Assembly (NCBI GenBank): GCA_965200095.1
Contig: OZ241350.1
Location: 496,001-560,000, forward strand
Direction of reading: 5' to 3'
Length of the DNA: 64,000 nt
Origin: JANQOH01 sp965200095
GTDB taxonomy: Bacteria > Pseudomonadota > Alphaproteobacteria > UBA7887
In this document: in pieces, positions 8,082 through 16,894 of the stretch
Position numbering within the stretch: the first letter of the stretch is position 1
Layout: the number at the start of each line of letters is the position of its first letter
Made by a program: the position numbers and the translations under genes
Notes under the pieces: generated by a model
What the model saw: only the letters and a program-made list of their open reading frames with translations
Told to the model about the DNA's origin: nothing
The model's database searches: none

Positions 8082-11036
8082 ATGGCCGAAAGCCGGATTG
8101 TCGAGCGTATCCACGGCGAAGCCCACGTCACGGGGGCGCACGAGCCGTTTTTCCTCGACGATTCGGACAAGGTGTTCTTTATCGAGGAAGGCTATGTGAA
8201 CGTGTTCGGCGCCGAGGTCGACGCCGACCGCAAGGTGGTCGGCCGCTGGCCTTTCATGGCGCGGCTGGACGCCGGCGCGATGACGTTCGGGAGTTCGCTC
8301 CGTCCCGGCGACGGCGCCGATTCCTTCGGCCTCGTCGCGGTGCCGTCGCAGCAATCGACCATCGTCGAGGGACAGCGCGCGGGGGTGAAGTCGATCGAGT
8401 CGTTCGATCTCGACACCACCATCTGGATCGAGGGGTGGGTGACGCGCTTCTCGGAATATCTCGCCCGCGGCGCCGGGCCGCCGCCGCCGGGAACGCTTCT
8501 CCTCGAAGCCGAGCCGGAGGTGGCGTATCCCGCCGGCGCATCGCTGGGCGCGCGCCATCTCGACGTGGTCTGGGTGTGGGCGGACCGTCCGATGCGCTAT
8601 CTGGGGCGGGCGGACCTCGCGGTGCCGCCGGGCGCGCCGCCGATGCCGCTGACCGAACTGACCTGGTTCGAGATCGACGAAGACGCTTCGGTCTCGGCGC
8701 TCTACACGCCGACGGTCTTTTTTCAGGACCGGGTGTGGCCGTCCATCGATCATTTCAACGGCGTGGTGCGCGCCTGCACGGTGGCGGCGCGCAAGCGCCG
8801 CGCCGAGGCGCTGGCGGCGCGCCACAGCGGCGCCGCGGCGGTGCGCGAGGCGAGCGCGACGGCGATGTTCCGCCGCCTCGGCGGCGTTCTGGGGCCGGCG
8901 CGCCGCGGCGACGCGCTCGCCGCCGCCGCCCGCGACACGGTGGGCGCCGCCGCCGGGGATACGCCGCTGCGCGCCGCCGCCGGAATCGTCGCCCGGTTCA
9001 TCGGCGCCGTCGAGACCGACATCCCGCCGCCGGCGGGGCGCGGCAGCGACTCCCTCATCCGCTCGGTGAGCGCCCTCGTTCGCCCCGCCGGCCTGCGGGC
9101 GCGCGAGATCGGCCTGGCGCCCGGCTGGCAGCGGCGGTCCGGGCCGTCCTTCGTCGGGCTGCGCGGCGAGGACAAAACCCCCGTGGCCGTGCTCGCCGAC
9201 CATGACGGCTACCGCGCGGTCGAACCGGATTCGGGCGAAAGCGTCGACGTGGACCGCCGCGTGGCCGCCGATGTCTCCGACCGGGCCGTCATGCTGTATC
9301 CGCCGATCCCGTCGCGCATCCGCGACGGCAAGGCGGCCCTGTTCCACTTCCTGGGCGGTTTCGGGAGGGATTTCCGGGTCATCGCGACCATGGCCACGCT
9401 CGGCGGGCTGCTGGCGCTTGTCACGCCGGTTCTCACCGGGCAGCTTCTCGCCGAGGTCGTGCCGCGGGTCGATACGCCGATGTGGATCGCCATTCTCGGC
9501 GCGCTCCTGCTCGCCGCCCTGAGCACCGCGGTCTTCGACTCGGTGCGCGCGCTGGCGCTCCTTCGCATCGAAAGCCGTCTCGACGAACATCTTCAGTCGG
9601 CCGTGTGGAGCCGCCTGCTGTCGCTGCCCACCGGGTTCTTCCGCCGCTACACGGTGGGCGATCTCGCCGACCGCGCCAACGGGATTTCGCGTATCCGCCA
9701 GGTGCTCACGGGGGTTATCGCGAGCGCCGTCATCGGCGGGGTGTTCTCGATCTTCAGTTTCGCGCTGCTGTTCTATTACAGCTGGTCCCTGGCGTTGATC
9801 GCGACCGGCCTGATCGCCGTGCTGATGGCGGTGACGGTGTTCATCGGGCGGGCGCAAATGAGCCATCTGCGCACGGCTTTCGCCTTGCAGGGCGCGATCG
9901 ACGGGCTGGTCTTCCAGATGATCACCGGCATCTCCAAATTGCGGATAGCGAACGCCGAAAATTACGCCTTGCTGCGCTGGGCCGAGCGCTTCGCGGAATT
10001 GAAGCGCGAAACCCTCGCCGCGCGCCGCTGGATCGCTGGCCAGCTCACCTTCAACAGCATGTTCGAATCGGCGTCCGCGATGGCGATCTTCGCCTTCATT
10101 TTCTTCGCCCTCATCCGCGGCCAGCAGGACCCCTCGTTCGGACTCGCCGATTTCCTCTCCTTCAACGCCGCCTTCGCGCAGTTCGTCGCGTCGATGGTCG
10201 CGATGACGGCGGCGTGGACCACGGCGGTCTCGGTGATCCCCATGTTCGAGCGCGTCGAACCCGTCATGGCGGCCGAGCCGGAGACGGCGGACGCCGCGAT
10301 CGACCCCGGAGAGCTCACGGGCGACATCGAGTTCTCGAACGTGTTCTTCCGCTATCTGCCGGAAGTGCCGAACGCGATCGACGGGGTCTCGTTCCACATC
10401 CGCGCAGGGGAATTCGTGGCCTTCGTGGGCGCTTCGGGGTCGGGCAAATCGACGATCTACCGCCTGCTCCTCGGCTTCGAGACCCCCGACGCGGGGTCGG
10501 TGTTCATCGACGGGCTCAACATCGCGAGCCTCGACCTCGCGGCGGTGCGGGGCCGCATGGGGGTGGTCCTGCAGGACGGGCATACGATCGCCGCAAGCAT
10601 CCTCGACAACGTCGCCGGCGGGGCGCCGCTTCCGCTCGACCGGGCGTGGGAGGCCATTCGCGCCGCCGGCCTGGGGGAGGACATCGAGGCCATGCCGATG
10701 GGCATCCACACCGTCCTGCCCGAAGGGGGCGTCGGCCTGTCGGGCGGCCAGAAACAGCGTCTGCTGATCGCCCGCGCGCTCGCCCGCAAGCCGCGCATCA
10801 TCCTTCTCGACGAAGCCACCAGCGCGCTCGACAACCGGACCCAGGCCATTGTCCAGAAATCGCTCAACGCCATCAACGCCACCCGCGTGGTCATCGCGCA
10901 CCGGCTCAGCACGGTCCAGGACGCCGAGCGCATCTATGTCATGGAGGCGGGGCGCATCGTCGAAACCGGCCGCTACGACGAACTCATGAAGCGCGACGGC
11001 GTCTTCGCCCGCCTCGCGCGGCGCCAGCTGCTCTGA
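8082..11036 (+). CDS. NHLM bacteriocin system second ABC transporter ATP-binding/permease protein
   Basis: The gene encodes 984 aa from ATG 8082. The first ~420 residues are the long N-terminal region typical of the second NHLM transporter protein: a degenerate cyclic-nucleotide-binding-like fold near the start (FLDDSDKVFFIEEGYVNVF) and no C39 motif. An exporter membrane domain follows (about 430-710), then an ATPase with GASGSGKST (about 783), LSGGQKQRL, IILLDEATSALD and VIAHRLS. Together with the C39 protein it probably forms the export machine for the NHLP precursor. The gene is the last of the operon; the next genes are on the other strand 25 bases away. Confidence 0.88.
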   Translation: MAESRIVERIHGEAHVTGAHEPFFLDDSDKVFFIEEGYVNVFGAEVDADRKVVGRWPFMARLDAGAMTFGSSLRPGDGADSFGLVAVPSQQSTIVEGQRAGVKSIESFDLDTTIWIEGWVTRFSEYLARGAGPPPPGTLLLEAEPEVAYPAGASLGARHLDVVWVWADRPMRYLGRADLAVPPGAPPMPLTELTWFEIDEDASVSALYTPTVFFQDRVWPSIDHFNGVVRACTVAARKRRAEALAARHSGAAAVREASATAMFRRLGGVLGPARRGDALAAAARDTVGAAAGDTPLRAAAGIVARFIGAVETDIPPPAGRGSDSLIRSVSALVRPAGLRAREIGLAPGWQRRSGPSFVGLRGEDKTPVAVLADHDGYRAVEPDSGESVDVDRRVAADVSDRAVMLYPPIPSRIRDGKAALFHFLGGFGRDFRVIATMATLGGLLALVTPVLTGQLLAEVVPRVDTPMWIAILGALLLAALSTAVFDSVRALALLRIESRLDEHLQSAVWSRLLSLPTGFFRRYTVGDLADRANGISRIRQVLTGVIASAVIGGVFSIFSFALLFYYSWSLALIATGLIAVLMAVTVFIGRAQMSHLRTAFALQGAIDGLVFQMITGISKLRIANAENYALLRWAERFAELKRETLAARRWIAGQLTFNSMFESASAMAIFAFIFFALIRGQQDPSFGLADFLSFNAAFAQFVASMVAMTAAWTTAVSVIPMFERVEPVMAAEPETADAAIDPGELTGDIEFSNVFFRYLPEVPNAIDGVSFHIRAGEFVAFVGASGSGKSTIYRLLLGFETPDAGSVFIDGLNIASLDLAAVRGRMGVVLQDGHTIAASILDNVAGGAPLPLDRAWEAIRAAGLGEDIEAMPMGIHTVLPEGGVGLSGGQKQRLLIARALARKPRIILLDEATSALDNRTQAIVQKSLNAINATRVVIAHRLSTVQDAERIYVMEAGRIVETGRYDELMKRDGVFARLARRQLL

Positions 11037-11061
11037 CGTCCCTCCCCGGCGGCCCCCGGGG

Positions 11062-11832
11062 TCAGGGCCGCGGGCGGTCGAGGAAGGCGCGCATGAGGCG
11101 CCGCGGTTCGTCCGAACGATACGCCGCCGCGAAGACCGCCTTGCCCGCCTCGATCGCCTCTTCGCGCGGCAGACGCTCCCATTCGCGCACCAGCGCCTTC
11201 TGCGCGCGCACGGCGCGCGGGCCGGCGGCGACGATATGTCCGAGCGCGCCCGCCACCGCATCGTCGAGCGCGTCGGCGGGAACGAGCCTCTCCACCAGCC
11301 CCCAGGCGAGGGCCTCTTCGGCGTCGATGGTCTCTCCGGTATAGACGAGCATCCGCGTGCGTCCCCAGCCGATCAGGTCGGGCAGCAAGGCGGCGTCGAT
11401 GACCGACGGAACGCCGACCTTCACTTCGGGCATCCCGAAGCGCGCCCCGCGGGCGGCGATCCGGAAATCGCAGGCGGCGGCGATCTCGAGGCCGCCGCCG
11501 AGGCAATAGCCGGCGATGCGGGCGATGACGGGCACGGGCGCGGCGCGCAACGCCGCGCACACCGAGCGCAGGCTGCCGATGAAGGCGGGCGCCGAGTCCG
11601 GGTCCAGGCCGACCATCTCGCGGACGTCCGCCCCGCCGATGAAGGCGCGGTCGCCGGCGCCGGCGAGCGCCAGCGCGCGCAGGTCGGGCATGGCCGCGAG
11701 TTCCGAGACCGCGTCCGCAAGCGCGCGGCACAGCGCGCTGTCCACGGTATTGAGCTTCGCCGCGTTGTCGAGGACGACCCAACCGACGGACGCGCCATCG
11801 ATCTTGCGGACCTCGCTGTGGACTTCGGGCAC
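11062..11832 (-). CDS. Enoyl-CoA hydratase/isomerase family protein
   Basis: A 256-aa crotonase-fold protein starting at ATG 11832. The CoA-binding and oxyanion-hole segments are visible: GDRAFIGGADVREM and AGYCLGGGLEIAAACDFRIA, followed by GMPEVKVGVPSVIDAA. The glycine-rich oxyanion motif is intact. The usual first catalytic glutamate sits in the LEIAAA stretch, and the second acid region reads PEVKVGVPS, with V where many hydratases have G or E. The precise activity (hydratase, isomerase or another crotonase) therefore stays open. It lies 4 bases after the cupin gene on the same strand and is probably co-transcribed with it. Confidence 0.85.
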   Translation of the reverse strand: MPEVHSEVRKIDGASVGWVVLDNAAKLNTVDSALCRALADAVSELAAMPDLRALALAGAGDRAFIGGADVREMVGLDPDSAPAFIGSLRSVCAALRAAPVPVIARIAGYCLGGGLEIAAACDFRIAARGARFGMPEVKVGVPSVIDAALLPDLIGWGRTRMLVYTGETIDAEEALAWGLVERLVPADALDDAVAGALGHIVAAGPRAVRAQKALVREWERLPREEAIEAGKAVFAAAYRSDEPRRLMRAFLDRPRP

Positions 11833-11836
11833 GGCG

Positions 11837-12247
11837 CTATCCGTCCAGCGACTCGGTTTCGAAATCGGCCGGGACGGTGATTTCGAGCACTTCGAAGTCG
11901 TCGGAGTATTCGACGACGCTGTGGGTAATGCCCGGCTCCTGATACCAGCAGGCGCCGGCTTCCAGGCGCACCTCGCCGACTCCGTCGAAATTCATGCGCG
12001 CCCAGCCCTTGAGCATGTAGACCATGTGGAAGTCGAGTTTGTGGCGGTGCGTGTCGCCGGGTTCGGCGCTGCTTTCGGCAGCCTTGATCACCTGGGCGAG
12101 CACCTTGCCGCGCGTCGCTTCCGCAACTCCGAGGTCGCGATAGGCGAAATGCCCGCGCAGTCCGGGCCGCCAGTCCGCCTCTTGCGGTTGCGACAGGTGA
12201 AACCGGCCTTTCGGAAAGGCCGGGTCGAGCGGTGCGCTGCGCGTCAT
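11837..12247 (-). CDS. Cupin-domain protein
   Basis: A 136-aa single-domain cupin from ATG 12247, with GGGGGAG in front. The start is chosen because upstream codons lack coding character. Motif 1 is GDTHRHKLDFHMVYMLKG (about 65-82) with the two metal-binding histidines, and motif 2 is GACWYQEPGITHSV (about 96-109). The glycine-rich beta-barrel length is normal. Such small cupins act as isomerases, dioxygenases or binding proteins, and nothing here decides which. It is the first gene of a two-gene unit with the enoyl-CoA hydratase-like gene. Confidence 0.75.
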   Translation of the reverse strand: MTRSAPLDPAFPKGRFHLSQPQEADWRPGLRGHFAYRDLGVAEATRGKVLAQVIKAAESSAEPGDTHRHKLDFHMVYMLKGWARMNFDGVGEVRLEAGACWYQEPGITHSVVEYSDDFEVLEITVPADFETESLDG

Positions 12248-12559
12248 GACGTAACTCCCCCTTTGTGCCGAGAGTCCGCACCCTAACGCGCGCAGCGCAT
12301 CGACGCACCCCGCCCGCGCCGGGGGGCGCGGGGCGATTTGAAGCCTCCCGTTTTGCGGCGGCGCCGGCTCCGCGGATCGCAGCAAGCGCCCCCCGCAGTG
12401 AACGGACGGCCCGCAGCGCCATGTTTCCGACCGCCCGGGGGTTTGCCGCGCGTCGCCGCGTCGGCAACGGTCGGACCTTCGTGCAGGACCACAGCGCATG
12501 CGGGCGACGCCCCCAACGGACACGGCGCGGAGGCCGCCGGCCCCGGGCGACACCGACAC

Positions 12560-13388
12560 GCCTCCCCCCCGAACTCGCCGGCAGAGCGTAACGACGCACG
12601 ATGAAATTACGAAAACCCGCCCTTTCTCCGTCTTTCCCGCGAAAGAGCGTGTGAAGAAATTGAAAAGCCCCGCTACTCTTCGTCATTCCCGCGAAAGCGG
12701 GAATCTGTTTGCGGCGTTTCCGTAAGGAAAACCGGGCCGACATTGCGGACGGTCGCTTCCAGATTCCCGCTTTCGAGCGTATGAAGAAATCGGATGGCCT
12801 TACAAGTATTCGTCATTCCCGCGAAAGCGGGAATCTGTTTGCGGCGTTTCCATAAGAAAAACCGAGCCGATATTGTGGACGGCCGCCTCCGGATTCCCGC
12901 TTTCGCGGGAATGACGAAGTACTATTCGATGGATATTGTCTTTACAGTGCCGACACCTCGGCGACCCGTCCGTCACGATGAGAGCCGCCCGATTTCTTCA
13001 CACGCTCGAAAGCGGGTATCCGGAAGCGGCCGTCCGCAATATCGGCCCGTCTTTCCTTGCGGAAACGCCGCAACAGATTCCCGCTTTCGCGGGAATGACG
13101 AGGTATTATCGTATGGCTATTGTCTTCCGCTGCGCCATTTCTTCGGCGTTCCAACTGTCGTAATGAGGGCCGACGGATTTTTTCACACACGCTTTCGCGG
13201 GAATGACGAGTACTTGTAAGGCCGTCCGATTGCTTCACATGCTCTTTCGCGAGAATTGCCGAGACGGGGGGGGGGGCGGATATTCCCAATTCCGTCACGC
13301 ATCGTCATACGCCGACAGCGGGTTCGGAAACGTCGCAAAGCGCCGGGAACGCGATCCTGCCGCAGGCGAAACGAGTTATGCAGAGGTC
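12560..13388. repeat. Repeat cluster A: REPIN/MITE-like palindromic modules
   Basis: Forward modules (cgtcattcccgcgaaagcgg, 25 bases in all) occur at 12681-12705 and 12811-12835. Reverse modules lie at 12892-12916 and 13076-13100, with partial ones at 12763 and 13190. The pair 12811/12892 encloses about 56 bases containing gcggcgtttcc and gccgatattg, giving a 106-base inverted unit. The same unit recurs in clusters B and C. The outer ends of cluster A are inverted copies of a longer shared leader: about 12575-12660 on the plus strand and about 13388-13200 on the minus strand. The latter ends in ttgagacctctgcataac read in reverse. Confidence 0.8.
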
Positions 13389-13547
13389 TCAAGGCGCCAA
13401 AAATGTCTGCACGCAATGGCGCCCGGGCGTCCTGAATGGCTTCAGCCCCGCGCCAACTGCTCCGGGCCAGCGTCGATCCGAGAAGTCTTCTTCCCGAGCG
13501 CGCCCGGATTATGGGCCATGCGCGCGGGCGGCACAAGGTCGTTCCGG

Positions 13548-13576
13548 TTGACAACCCGATCCCGACCCGATACGCA
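13548..13576 (+). promoter_or_regulatory. Possible promoter for the outer-membrane barrel gene
   Basis: TTGACA at 13548-13553, a 17-base spacer, then TACGCA at 13571-13576. The gene start is about 180 bases further on, which would leave a long leader. The -35 match is perfect and the -10 modest. Confidence 0.3.
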
Positions 13577-13757
13577 GGCTCCGCACGAATCGTTCGGGCA
13601 CCCGCTATGTCGGGTCGCCCGCTGAATAGAACAGCCGCAAGCACGGTCGGGGGTCGCTCCCCTGGCCCGGCGAACAGGCGGGGTATCGCTACCCGTGCGA
13701 TTCGTGCAACGACCCGACACCTCGGGTCATGCACGAACCGTACACGGGAGAATCCTC

Positions 13758-14378
13758 ATGAAACGCTGTTTCGCAGCCTTGCTTGTCGCCGCCTCCGTTG
13801 CGGCCCCGACTGCCGCCCAGGAAACCGACACGCCCTACGCCGCCATACAAGCCGGCGTGACGCTGATCAACGACGCGACCGCGAAGTCGACGGTCACCGA
13901 GGAATATTCCCTCGATCCGGGCTTCGCCGCGGGCGGCGCGCTGGGGTATGCGTTCGGCCAACTCCGGGTCGAGGGCGAGGCGTTGTTCAAGAGCGCATCG
14001 CTGGACGAGGTCACCCACGCGCCCACCGGGCTGACCGTTGACGTCAGCGGAAGCGTGTCCGTCCTGGGCGTCATGGCCAACGCCTGGTTTGATGTAGACA
14101 CGGGTTCTCCATGGACCCCCTATATCGGCGGCGGCGCGGGCTGGGCCCGCATCGGCGCGGAGGTCAAGGAGGTTGATTTCGACGAGAGCGACAGGGTGTT
14201 CGCTTACCAGGTCGGGGCCGGCATAGGGTACAGAATGAACGAGTCCGCCACGGTGTTCATTGAGTATCGGTATTTCGGATCTTCCGATCCGGAGTTCGAG
14301 AGGAACGGCGTGAAGACCACCGTCGAGATAGGGGCCCATAACGCCCGGTTAGGCTTCCGGATCAGCTTCCAGACCTGA
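13758..14378 (+). CDS. Outer-membrane beta-barrel protein (OmpA/opacity-like, 8-stranded)
   Basis: A 206-aa protein from ATG 13758 (ACGGGAGAATCC in front). The signal peptide is residues 1-20 (KRCFAALLVAASVAAPTAA, cut before QETDTPY). The mature part alternates amphipathic strands: YAAIQAGVTL, GGALGYAFG, LRVEGEALFK, PYIGGGAGWARIG, FAYQVGAGIGYRMN, ATVFIEYRYFGS and NARLGFRISF. This is the pattern of small porin-fold proteins of the OmpW/Opa/OMP_b-brl class. It is a surface protein without an obvious ligand. A degraded second copy of its 3' end lies at 18838-18937 as part of a duplicated cassette. Confidence 0.8.
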   Translation: MKRCFAALLVAASVAAPTAAQETDTPYAAIQAGVTLINDATAKSTVTEEYSLDPGFAAGGALGYAFGQLRVEGEALFKSASLDEVTHAPTGLTVDVSGSVSVLGVMANAWFDVDTGSPWTPYIGGGAGWARIGAEVKEVDFDESDRVFAYQVGAGIGYRMNESATVFIEYRYFGSSDPEFERNGVKTTVEIGAHNARLGFRISFQT

Positions 14379-14562
14379 ATCCTGGGAAACGGGACTGGTT
14401 GTTTCGGTCAGCCAGTCCCAACACCCGGATTCCGGTTAAGAAGGAATCCGAGGCCGGCTCGACCTCACGCTGTCCGGGAACGGGGCGCGCCGGAACCACA
14501 CGCGGCGGTCGCGGACGCCAGACCGTTTCCGGCGCCCGACCAGTGACACCTTTCGGCGGCGG

Positions 14563-15270
14563 TCACCCCCTTATCTCCCGCACGACATCGCGATAGTCGT
14601 CAACCGTCTTGCCCTCGTTTCCGAGTTCATCGAGCAATCGGCACTGCGAACCGCTCAACCGCTTCCGCCCTCCCAGTTTGACGAAGCGGGGGGACACGAG
14701 ATCCGCCCGCAGATTGACACGATACGGCCTGCCGGTCGCGCCAGCTCCTTGCGAATACTTCACCACGCAAGTTGTCTGTTGCGATCTCTCCAGCGTCTTA
14801 CCCTCGGTTCCGTCGTTGTTCAGATTGCGCATTTCGCCCCGGTACAGCTGAGCCGATCCCGACAGCTCCAGCGACCACTGACTGCGGCACACGAGGGCAA
14901 AATAATCTCTTCTCTTTCCCGACTGAACGATGACGTTTTCCGGCACGGGAAGCGGCTTCCCGCCGTAATCGCGCTTTCGCCGGTCGTAGGCGCGCCAGGT
15001 CGTGTAGAAGAAGCGCTCTTCGGGATCTGTATCGCGCGGTACCGCGTCGCCCAACGCCCGGGAGAACAGAACTTCCGGTTCGCAGTCCGCGAGATGGATC
15101 GAAACCGCCGGTCCTTTTCTTTCGCCGACGCCCCACCAGAAGGTGTCCGCGAACCCGCTCTTTCCGGCTTCGCGCTCCAGGTTTTTGCGGCGAACGATGT
15201 TCTCCAGCGGCTCGCCGGCGTCGGTATTCATTCGAGTCCAGACGAACTTCGAGGGAATCCCCTTGTTCAT
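14563..15270 (-). CDS. Conserved hypothetical protein (copy 1 of a duplicated family)
   Basis: A 235-aa protein from ATG 15270, with GGGAGAGAG in front; the upstream in-frame codons are less likely. The family is not recognised. Visible features are the N-terminus NKGIPSKFVWTRMNTDAGE, then DTFWWGVG, several Cys and Arg residues in the middle, QTTCVVKYSQ, and the C-terminal half LRADLVSPRFVKLGG. There is no signal peptide or membrane span. A paralogue with the same start (MNKGIPSRFVWTKM) and the same order of blocks lies at 19117-19842. It sits 41 bases after the 527-aa gene on the same strand and is probably co-transcribed with it. Confidence 0.7.
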   Translation of the reverse strand: MNKGIPSKFVWTRMNTDAGEPLENIVRRKNLEREAGKSGFADTFWWGVGERKGPAVSIHLADCEPEVLFSRALGDAVPRDTDPEERFFYTTWRAYDRRKRDYGGKPLPVPENVIVQSGKRRDYFALVCRSQWSLELSGSAQLYRGEMRNLNNDGTEGKTLERSQQTTCVVKYSQGAGATGRPYRVNLRADLVSPRFVKLGGRKRLSGSQCRLLDELGNEGKTVDDYRDVVREIRG

Positions 15271-15310
15271 TTCTCTCTCCCTTCCACGGGTTGTCAAAAA
15301 CGACCAAGCT

Positions 15311-16894
15311 TCATTCCGGGTCTCCGGCATCGTCGGACCATTCGGCGATCAGGCGCGCGTCCCTGTCGTCCAGCTCCTCCCGCCACTCCCGGATGTATCG
15401 GTCGATGCGCTCGCTGTCAAGAAGCAGGGTCCGTTCCAGATCGCCGGTCTCGAGCCGACTCTCGAAATCGAACGCGACCGTCCCGCGCGGGAAACAGTGG
15501 GCACGCCCCGGATCGGCGGCCGTCGACGGGGCGGCAATCCCGTAATGGTGTTGCAAGTCATGATAGTGCATATGCGGGGCCTCCCAGTCGAGAAGGACGC
15601 TGACGTGGTCGGCGTCGACGGGCCTCCAAGAGATGTCTTCCCAGCACCAGCATTTGCGCGGATCGAATTCGAGAGCGTTCGACACACGCGGCCATTCCCG
15701 CCAGTAGAGATTGGCAAAGCGTTCGCCCGGCGGGTCGTCCGCGTCCCCGATCAAGCGGACGCATTCTGTTGTCTTCAGATAAAATTCGCGCACCCTCTCC
15801 TCTTCATCCGCCTCCATGAAGAATGCGGCCAGGGTCCACAACGCGTCGTCGCCCGTGTCGGGTTCAATGGCGGCGGCTTCGTCCATGAAGGTTTCCCTCC
15901 ATGCGTCGAATTCCAAACTCCAGTCCGGGGCAATGGCGTAAGCCGCCGGTTCCGCTCCTTCGTCATTCATGTCGCTTGCGGGAAGCAATTCGATATGCGG
16001 GCGGGATTCGAACATCGGCCCGAGGTTCGTGGGCGCCGTCCGGGGCCCGATCACGAGGCGGGTGTCGAGTGACAGCCGCAACGCGGCGCCGAACGCCTCG
16101 CCCCCGGAAACGCCGGTTTTCGTTCTCTTGATCGGATATGCCGTCACGGGCAATTCGGCGACGGACAAACGCGTCAGCCGCACGCCGGGCAAGAGTCCCG
16201 AAGCATCGTAGTCGGCGATGCAATTAATGTCGACACCTTCAAATCTGCGAGCGAACGGGTTGCAGTGCGAGTCGGGTATCTTCGCGAGCGTCGCGAACGC
16301 TTTCTCCAATTTCCCCTTGCGAATGACGGATCGGGACATCGCATGGATCAGCTCTTGAAGGCGATCCGCCCGCTCATCGACGGCATCGTCGTTTCCCCCG
16401 TTGCCGGGAGAGCACCACAAGGCCGTGCCCTGCATGACGCGAAGCGCGTCGTCGTCGGCGTTTTCCCCCGTCAGTTTCGCGACGACCCTGGCGAGGCGAA
16501 GGTATCCCCGCGCCTTCTGCATGAGTTGACGGCTGGCCCTTTTTCGAACCTCCGGTGTGGAATGGTCGACTCCCGGCGCAAGCCGGTAGCGATCCGAGCG
16601 GCCGCCGAAATATTCATCGATTTCGGCGATCCCGATGCCCTTTTCACGCGCCCGCTCGACGAGCTCGCCATTCGCGAGGGCCGCCGCGATCCGGTCGGAA
16701 AGATTGAATACCGGTCCCTTCTTGCCGTAACCGGCGCCATTCTCGATCCGCCGAAGTTTAAGGATATCCCGCTGCCGCTGTTCGGCTTCGCGTTTCCGGC
16801 GTTTCTCGAGCGCGGTGGCGCGGTCCTTCGGGTCGCGCCGCAGCCGGAAACGTTCGGGCCGGATGACGTTGTCGACCGTGCGATCATTGTTCAT
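15311..16894 (-). CDS. Large hypothetical protein of unknown function, coupled to a DUF4258 gene
   Basis: A 527-aa soluble protein from ATG 16894. Its ATG overlaps the stop of the DUF4258 gene (TGATG), so translation is coupled. The first ~60 residues are very basic (RPERFRLRRDPKDRA, KRRKREAEQRQRD) and could bind nucleic acid. The middle has KGIGIAEIDEYFGGRSD and a helical VRKRASRQLMQKARGY. The C-terminal part is acidic and Trp-rich (DPRKCWCWEDISWRP). No known catalytic motif is seen. A broken copy of the C-terminal end lies at 19879-20015. The fixed linkage to a RelE-fold DUF4258 protein hints at a toxin-like or mobile-element role, which is inference only. Confidence 0.65.
   Translation of the reverse strand: MNNDRTVDNVIRPERFRLRRDPKDRATALEKRRKREAEQRQRDILKLRRIENGAGYGKKGPVFNLSDRIAAALANGELVERAREKGIGIAEIDEYFGGRSDRYRLAPGVDHSTPEVRKRASRQLMQKARGYLRLARVVAKLTGENADDDALRVMQGTALWCSPGNGGNDDAVDERADRLQELIHAMSRSVIRKGKLEKAFATLAKIPDSHCNPFARRFEGVDINCIADYDASGLLPGVRLTRLSVAELPVTAYPIKRTKTGVSGGEAFGAALRLSLDTRLVIGPRTAPTNLGPMFESRPHIELLPASDMNDEGAEPAAYAIAPDWSLEFDAWRETFMDEAAAIEPDTGDDALWTLAAFFMEADEEERVREFYLKTTECVRLIGDADDPPGERFANLYWREWPRVSNALEFDPRKCWCWEDISWRPVDADHVSVLLDWEAPHMHYHDLQHHYGIAAPSTAADPGRAHCFPRGTVAFDFESRLETGDLERTLLLDSERIDRYIREWREELDDRDARLIAEWSDDAGDPE

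Larger units (their letters stand above)
12248..13757. other. Long non-coding accessory stretch with repeat cluster A
   Basis: No gene can be supported in these 1.5 kb. The stretch holds repeat cluster A (12560-13388), built from inverted 25-base modules with the core attcccgcgaaagcgggaat, and an 11-base G run at 13266-13276. It also has an IS-end-like sequence near 13342-13388 and a possible promoter at 13548-13576 for the downstream barrel protein. Open frames here are low-complexity translations of the repeats. Confidence 0.6.

Noticed and set aside
8049..11261. 1070-aa minus-strand frame
   Set aside because: Antisense of the second NHLM ABC protein; no motifs, Arg/His-rich.
11062..12247. 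Enoyl-CoA hydratase and cupin as RiPP tailoring genes
   Set aside because: On the opposite strand, with ordinary metabolic family features and no known role with NHLP precursors.
12560..13260. Possible CRISPR array in cluster A
   Set aside because: Modules are palindromic, occur in both orientations, and are unevenly spaced; there are no regular repeat-spacer units and no cas genes.
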